Shown: positions 5,257 through 9,530 of the stretch, piece by piece | How the letters are laid out: each line of letters begins with the position of its first letter | How positions within the stretch are numbered: position 1 is the stretch's first letter | Assembly: GCA_022424815.1 (NCBI GenBank) | Contig: JAKMGS010000065.1 | Coordinates: 1 to 9,530 of the forward strand | Direction of reading: 5' to 3' | DNA: 9,530 nt | Source of the DNA: Schleiferiaceae bacterium | GTDB taxonomy: Bacteria; Bacteroidota; Bacteroidia; Flavobacteriales; Schleiferiaceae | Translations under genes and position numbers: made by a program | The notes under the pieces: model-generated | Database searches by the model: none | The model's input: only the letters and a program-made list of their open reading frames with translations | Told to the model about the DNA's origin: nothing

Positions 5257-6515
5257 GTACACCCCTAGTATTCAAGTTTGGAGGGGCATCCGTAAAAGAT
5301 GCTGAAAGCGTACGCAACGTCGCGGCCATCATTGAGCGCTACCCGGATCGTCCTATGGTTGCGGTGGTCAGTGCGATGGGTAAAATGACCAATGCCTTTG
5401 AAAATGTCGTTGGTTGTTGGGCACAGGACGATCTTCCTGGCGCCACTGAGGCACTTCAAGGCATCCAAGGTTTTCACGCAGGCATCATCGCTGAATTATT
5501 CGAACAGGTACCCACAGATTTACAGGCAGATTTGGCGCAATGGTATGAGGATTTGGGCCAATTAGTCCAGCCGTCCGACCGTTCCTACAGCGAACAGTAT
5601 GACATCATCGTACACCACGGTGAACTCATTTCTACCCGTATCGTGCAAGCCTTTGTCAACACTCGCCTGCCTGCCATTTGGCTTGATACCCGAACACTGG
5701 TTAAAACAGACGATCAGTTCCGTCGTGCGACTGTACAATGGGACCCTACCCAAGAGTGTATCTCCGCCGCCGTTCAAGAATCGAAGGTGTATATGGTGCA
5801 AGGTTTTATTGGTAGTGATCCCACGGGGCGTCCAACGACCTTGGGCAGAGAAGGATCGGATTATACCGGAGCCGTATTCGCCTACTGCCTTGGCGCCAAT
5901 AGCCTCACTATCTGGAAGGATGTACCGGGGATGCTCAATGGAGATCCTAAGACCTTCCAAAACACCACCTTGATTGAAGAATTGCCTTTTGGTGAAGCCA
6001 TAGAACTCGCCTTTTACGGTGCTTCCATTATTCACCCGAAGACCATACAACCTTTGCAGAAAAAGGGCATTCCATTGCACATCAAAAGTTTCGTGGACCC
6101 GGCAGCCACAGGTACGGTCATCAACAGCGCCGACAAAGCCATTCCTCAGGTCCCAAACTTCATCCTAAAGAAAAACCAAGCACTGCTCTCGATCAGCACT
6201 ATGGATTTAGCCTTCATCGCCGAACATCACCTCAGTGCCGTCTACCAATTGTTTGCTGAACAAGGTGTAGTGGTGAATATGATGCGCAATACTGCCACCA
6301 AAGCAGTATTCTGTTTGAACAACGACACTATCATCATTCCCAAGGTCATTGCTGCTCTGGAAGGCGATTTCAACCTCACCTTCACTTCAAATGTTGAGCT
6401 ATTGACCATACGTCATTACAACGAATCCGACGTAGTTCGTGAAACGCAAGGATTGACTATTTTACAAGAACAACGTACCCCTGATACGGTGCAGTTCGCC
6501 TTTCAAAGAAATTAA
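5253..6515 (+). CDS. Aspartate kinase
   Basis: Aspartate kinase phosphorylates L-aspartate with ATP, the entry step to lysine, diaminopimelate, threonine and methionine. The 420-residue protein begins with the amino-acid kinase motif KFGGASV (8-14). It continues with VVSAMGK, the substrate loop HHGELISTR, GREGSDYTGA, the nucleotide-site motif IWKDVPGMLNGDPK (220 onward) and EAIELAFYGASIIHPKT. The C-terminal part from about residue 310 is an ACT-type regulatory region. It is monofunctional, with no homoserine dehydrogenase domain. In the first ACT unit the segment NMMRNTATKAV (342-352) stands where lysine-sensitive enzymes carry the Ser-Glu pair of the inhibitor site, so feedback control may differ. 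Its ATG overlaps the GNAT stop (ATGA), and its stop overlaps the convergent dehydrogenase stop. With lysA it brackets the pathway from first to last enzyme. The lysC/thrA/ask paralogue cannot be assigned, so no symbol is given. Confidence 0.95.
   Translation: MSTPLVFKFGGASVKDAESVRNVAAIIERYPDRPMVAVVSAMGKMTNAFENVVGCWAQDDLPGATEALQGIQGFHAGIIAELFEQVPTDLQADLAQWYEDLGQLVQPSDRSYSEQYDIIVHHGELISTRIVQAFVNTRLPAIWLDTRTLVKTDDQFRRATVQWDPTQECISAAVQESKVYMVQGFIGSDPTGRPTTLGREGSDYTGAVFAYCLGANSLTIWKDVPGMLNGDPKTFQNTTLIEELPFGEAIELAFYGASIIHPKTIQPLQKKGIPLHIKSFVDPAATGTVINSADKAIPQVPNFILKKNQALLSISTMDLAFIAEHHLSAVYQLFAEQGVVVNMMRNTATKAVFCLNNDTIIIPKVIAALEGDFNLTFTSNVELLTIRHYNESDVVRETQGLTILQEQRTPDTVQFAFQRN
6512..6515. other. 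Shared TTAA stop codons of two convergent genes
   Basis: TTAA is its own reverse complement. TAA at 6513-6515 ends aspartate kinase on the + strand, and TAA read from 6514 to 6512 ends the dehydrogenase on the - strand. There is no intergenic space for a terminator, so each transcript must run into the opposite gene. The only hairpin nearby is weak (GCGA 6522-6525 with TCGC 6532-6535). Confidence 0.9.
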
Positions 6516-7447
6516 AGCGCAGCGAGAATTTTCGCAGCTAGGCCAGCACCCATCTTCTCGAAACTCTCCTTCGTCCATCCTGCGATGTGTGGACTGAGCA
6601 GAACATTTTCTTGATTCATCAGCCACTGCAAGGAAGGGGGCATCTCCCCTTCGAATAGGCTGGTGAAGCTTTTCTTTTCATATTCGAGCACATCCAAACC
6701 CGCTCCCAAGACTTTCCCTGCCTTTATCGCCTGCACCAACGCATCAGTCTGAAGAACAGGACCGCGGGCAGTATTCAAAAAATAGATGGGATTTTCGAAG
6801 GCATTGAAAAAGGCATGATCGGCAAAATAGCGCGCCTCCTCAGTGAGCGGCAAGTGTAGACTAATGATATCACACTGTTGATGAAGCTCCTCCAAAGCAG
6901 ACTCCGTAATGCCGGGATCGGCATAGCCTGTTTTGTATTTATCGTAGGCCAACACGGTAGTACCCATAGCGGCGAGCAAGCGGGCGAATTGGCTCCCCAT
7001 CACACCATAACCAATAATACCTACGGTACGGCTTTTAAGTTCGAGACCTTTATTTTCCTCTCGGCGCCAGATCCCCTCCTTAATTTCACGGTGTACACGC
7101 GGGAGGTGATTGAGCAATGAGAGCAACATTCCTAGCGCATGCTCTGCTACCGATTGGGCATTGCCCTCTGGAACGCGTAAGCAGGCGATGCCACGAGATT
7201 CGGCATAGTCCACATCAATATTCTCGAGCCCGGCCCCCAATCGCCCAATGGCCTTGAGGTTTGGAAAGAGGTCAATAATCTCACGGGTCATGGGAAAACG
7301 CGATCGAATGACCAATACTTCCGCGGTAAAATAATGGGATGGCAACTCCTCTGGAGCCAATTCGTACTCACGCCACAAGCTTATTCCGCCTTGTTCAAGA
7401 CCTTGCTCTAACAAAGGATGGGTATAGTCGAGCAGTACCGCGTTCAT
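6512..7447 (-). CDS. NAD-dependent D-2-hydroxyacid dehydrogenase family protein
   Basis: This 311-residue protein belongs to the D-isomer-specific 2-hydroxyacid dehydrogenases, which reduce 2-keto acids to D-2-hydroxy acids or the reverse. Numbering from the ATG at 7447, the substrate-domain motif is GRLGAGLENID (68-78). The Rossmann fingerprint is Gly146-Tyr-Gly148-Val-Met-Gly151, with Asp169 at the end of the second strand, indicating NAD rather than NADP. The catalytic triad is present: Arg228 (NTARG), Glu257 (DVLEYE) and His287 (SPHIAGW). The subgroup resembles phosphoglycerate dehydrogenase, but there is no ACT domain and no serC neighbour, so SerA is not supported; PdxB, glyoxylate reductase or an unknown keto acid are open. 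A TTG at 7450 could give one more residue, but the ATG at 7447 forms a TGATG junction with the mgtE stop, typical of translational coupling. Its stop shares TTAA with the convergent aspartate kinase. Confidence 0.9.
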   Translation of the reverse strand: MNAVLLDYTHPLLEQGLEQGGISLWREYELAPEELPSHYFTAEVLVIRSRFPMTREIIDLFPNLKAIGRLGAGLENIDVDYAESRGIACLRVPEGNAQSVAEHALGMLLSLLNHLPRVHREIKEGIWRREENKGLELKSRTVGIIGYGVMGSQFARLLAAMGTTVLAYDKYKTGYADPGITESALEELHQQCDIISLHLPLTEEARYFADHAFFNAFENPIYFLNTARGPVLQTDALVQAIKAGKVLGAGLDVLEYEKKSFTSLFEGEMPPSLQWLMNQENVLLSPHIAGWTKESFEKMGAGLAAKILAAL

Positions 7448-8790
7448 CAATAACCGATAATGAGTCGTCCGATCTGGAAATAGATCAACAGGCCGATGAC
7501 ATCGTTCGCAGTAGTGATAAAGGGACCGGTGGCCAATGCAGCATCAATGTTGAATCTGTTCAACATCAGTGGGATGAAGGTCCCAAATAAGGAAGCAAAG
7601 ATGATCACCGTCAAAAGTGATACACTGACGGTGAGCGTGACTAATTGGCCATAGCCTAAAATCAAGCCTGCACCCATCATAACCGCTGCCAAAATGAGTC
7701 CATTGACCAAACCCACGGACAATTCCTTGAACAGCTTTTTCGTCATATTGTGATCCGCCTTGTTGCTGGCCAACGCCTGCACCACGATCGCTGAAGACTG
7801 TACCCCAACGTTTCCGGCCATCGCCGCAATAAGCGGCATAAATAGAGCCAAGGCAGGTACGCTTTCGATATCGCCTTCGTTTTCACCCAACATAAGGGCC
7901 ACGATCAACCCACCGAACAAACCAATGAGCAACCAAGGAATACGAGCACGTGTAATGTGCAATACAGTATCGTCGCTCTCTACCTCGTCGGTCAAACCCG
8001 AAGCTAACTGGTAATCGCGCTCCGCTTCTTCACGAATGAAATCCACGATATCATCAAGCGTAATACGCCCCAACAATTCCCCAGCGGCATTGACTACTGG
8101 AATGACGAAAAGGTCATACTTCTGCATGGTATTGGCCACTTCCTCTGCCGGTGTAGTGGACAGCACCGTATGTTGAATAGGCGTATAGAGTTCGGAAATA
8201 TTTTCAGTTCGCTTGGCCGTCAAAAGCTTCTTCAAGCTCAACGTACCCACGAGAATATCGTCTTCGTTCACCACATAGACGGCGTGCACTCGGTCCACAT
8301 TTTCCGCCTGCGTACGCATGGCTGCCACACATCTGAGCGCTGTCAACCCTTCTTGAACTTTGACGTATTCCGTCGCCATCAAGGCCCCCGCGGTATCCTC
8401 CTCATGCGTGAGCAGCTGCGCAATTTTCTTCGCCTGCTCCACATCGTCCACCTTTGAAAGGACCTCCTTGGTCAGCTCCTCCGAAAGCTCGGAAAGCATG
8501 TCCGCCGCATCATCACTATCCATGTTCTCCACGAGCTCATGGGCAATATCTTCTGAGGTATAGCTTTTCAGTAGGTCCGTACGGATATCTTCATCGATCT
8601 CTACTAAAATGTCTGCGACTAACTCAGCATCGAGTTTTTCGAGGAAAAATTCAATTTTTTCAACGTCCCAAGCTTCAAGTGCCTCAGCTATATCGGCAGC
8701 ATGCAAATCCATGGTGTATTCCACAAACTCCGCCCAATCAATGGCGTTCATTGCGCGCTCGATGCGTTCTTTTACACTAAGATCTTCCAT
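7447..8790 (-). CDS. mgtE: MgtE-type magnesium channel/transporter
   Basis: MgtE forms a dimeric inner-membrane Mg2+ channel gated by cytosolic Mg2+. The 447-residue protein has the full layout. The acidic N domain of MgtE repeats (about 1-130, with runs such as MDSDDAADML) is followed by the junction TAGALMATEYV (133-143), two CBS domains (about 139-260) and a plug helix. The last 160 residues hold five membrane segments, beginning with IPWLLIGLFGGLIVALML and PLIAAMAGNVGVQSSAIVVQ. The last segment carries TTANDVIGLLIYF, whose Asp430 corresponds to the pore Mg2+-binding aspartate of Thermus MgtE (Asp432). Acidic residues in the N and CBS domains provide the Mg2+ sensing sites in the family. 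I choose ATG 8790; an in-frame TTG at 8796 would add two residues. The start overlaps the end of rsmA by 14 bases, and the stop overlaps the dehydrogenase start, so the three genes form one operon. No leader room exists for a Mg2+ riboswitch within the window. Confidence 0.96.
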   Translation of the reverse strand: MEDLSVKERIERAMNAIDWAEFVEYTMDLHAADIAEALEAWDVEKIEFFLEKLDAELVADILVEIDEDIRTDLLKSYTSEDIAHELVENMDSDDAADMLSELSEELTKEVLSKVDDVEQAKKIAQLLTHEEDTAGALMATEYVKVQEGLTALRCVAAMRTQAENVDRVHAVYVVNEDDILVGTLSLKKLLTAKRTENISELYTPIQHTVLSTTPAEEVANTMQKYDLFVIPVVNAAGELLGRITLDDIVDFIREEAERDYQLASGLTDEVESDDTVLHITRARIPWLLIGLFGGLIVALMLGENEGDIESVPALALFMPLIAAMAGNVGVQSSAIVVQALASNKADHNMTKKLFKELSVGLVNGLILAAVMMGAGLILGYGQLVTLTVSVSLLTVIIFASLFGTFIPLMLNRFNIDAALATGPFITTANDVIGLLIYFQIGRLIIGY

Positions 8791-9530
8791 GTTCAATGGC
8801 GTTTAGCAATTCCACAAACTGTTCGTGGCTGAGTTGTTCCGCTCGCTTGCTAAGATACGGATGCTCGAAGCCTTCTGGCAAGTTAAGTGTTTTCAATGCA
8901 TTGCGAAGGGTTTTTCTTCGCTGGCCAAAAGCCGCTTTCACCCCGCGTTTAAGCATTTTAAAATCAATATTTGGGTCGACCGATTTTCTCACCATGTGCA
9001 TCACACCACTGTCCACTTTTGGCGGCGGGTTAAAGACGCTTGGAGACACCGTAAAATCATAGGCCAAATCGTAATACGCCTGGCACAAAACCGATAGAAT
9101 TCCATAGGTCTTACTTCCCGGTGGCGCGCACAAACGCTGGGCCACCTCTTTTTGGAACATCCCCCCAAAGGCAGGAATCTGATCGCGCATGTCCAACACC
9201 CGGAACACGATCTGCGAACTAATTTTGTACGGGAAATTCCCAACCAAGGCAAAGGGCTCCTCGCCAAAAACACTGGCAGGATTCCACTGCAAAAAATCCG
9301 TTTCCAAAATACGAGCACTGAGCTGGTTGTAATGGGCTTGCAAATAGCTCACACTTTCCCCATCAATCTCAATGACCCAAGTCTCTACGTCCGGCATGGC
9401 CAACAAATACTTGGTCATCACACCCATACCCGGCCCTATTTCCAAGACCTTATGGACACCGTCGAACGGGGTCACATTAGCAATGCGCTCGGCCACCCCT
9501 TCGTCTTTCAAAAAGTGCTGTCCTAGATGC
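8777..9530 (-). CDS. rsmA: 16S rRNA dimethyladenosine transferase (5' end outside window)
   Basis: RsmA (KsgA) uses S-adenosylmethionine to dimethylate two adjacent adenosines (A1518 and A1519 in E. coli numbering) near the 3' end of 16S rRNA during late assembly of the small subunit. The frame is open to the right edge of the window. Reading inward from 9529 it gives HLGQHFLKDE, the hallmark N-terminal motif of the family, so only roughly 10 N-terminal residues are missing and a TTG at 9511 is not the start. Further motifs are the SAM-binding VLEIGPGMG (encoded around 9425-9453) and the catalytic NFPY (9227-9238). Downstream are the family block FNPPPKVDS and, in the C-terminal helical domain, FGQRRKTLRNAL. 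The gene overlaps the mgtE start by 14 bases, an arrangement expected for coupled expression. Loss of KsgA gives kasugamycin resistance in other bacteria. Confidence 0.96.
   Translation of the reverse strand, partial: HLGQHFLKDEGVAERIANVTPFDGVHKVLEIGPGMGVMTKYLLAMPDVETWVIEIDGESVSYLQAHYNQLSARILETDFLQWNPASVFGEEPFALVGNFPYKISSQIVFRVLDMRDQIPAFGGMFQKEVAQRLCAPPGSKTYGILSVLCQAYYDLAYDFTVSPSVFNPPPKVDSGVMHMVRKSVDPNIDFKMLKRGVKAAFGQRRKTLRNALKTLNLPEGFEHPYLSKRAEQLSHEQFVELLNAIEHGRS

Noticed and set aside
5562..6080. 172-codon frame antisense to aspartate kinase
   Set aside because: The + strand carries all kinase motifs across this region; the antisense product has no recognisable pattern.
8170..8806. Several + strand frames of 65-108 codons opposite mgtE
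   Set aside because: They overlap one another in different frames and lie under the well-supported MgtE domains, with no motif of their own.

Overview
The window looks like chromosomal DNA of a Bacteroidota bacterium, most likely of the Flavobacteriales. The gene families and their order fit that group. Starts lack Shine-Dalgarno sequences, and several intergenic gaps carry matches to the Bacteroidota -7 promoter element TAnnTTTG. GC content is about 45-50% in most genes by local hand count. There are no rRNA or tRNA genes, no CRISPR array and no intact mobile element. No gap between genes exceeds about 130 bases.

Left part (1-1020, + strand): the 3' end of an unrecognised gene, then a lone MarR-family regulator. 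The regulator's promoter overlaps a perfect 9+9 bp palindrome, which suggests autoregulation. Its mRNA ends at a strong intrinsic terminator.

Central part (1046-6515, + strand): a small zinc-ribbon/helix-turn-helix gene resembling the N-terminal DNA-binding region of IS1-type transposases stands directly before acs (acetyl-CoA synthetase), with no base between stop and start. It is AT-richer than its neighbours, has no catalytic domain and no visible IS ends, so it looks like a domesticated regulator or a conserved relic. A lysine/aspartate-pathway operon follows: lysA (diaminopimelate decarboxylase), an SSAT-like GNAT acetyltransferase, and aspartate kinase. GNAT and kinase overlap by ATGA. 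The lysA leader holds a second palindrome that covers a candidate -33 element.

Right part (6512-9530, - strand): a tightly packed operon transcribed leftward, rsmA (5' end outside the window), mgtE and a D-2-hydroxyacid dehydrogenase. Each gene overlaps the next (14 nt, then TGATG). Its last gene meets the aspartate kinase tail to tail, sharing the palindromic tetramer TTAA as both stop codons.

Most of the content is core metabolism: acetate activation, the first step of the aspartate pathway and the last step of lysine synthesis, rRNA maturation and Mg2+ transport. I see no clearly new multi-gene system. The points most worth following are the transposase-derived protein fused operonically to acs, the acetyltransferase inside the lysine operon, the aspartate kinase lacking the usual lysine-site residues, and the two promoter-overlapping palindromes.
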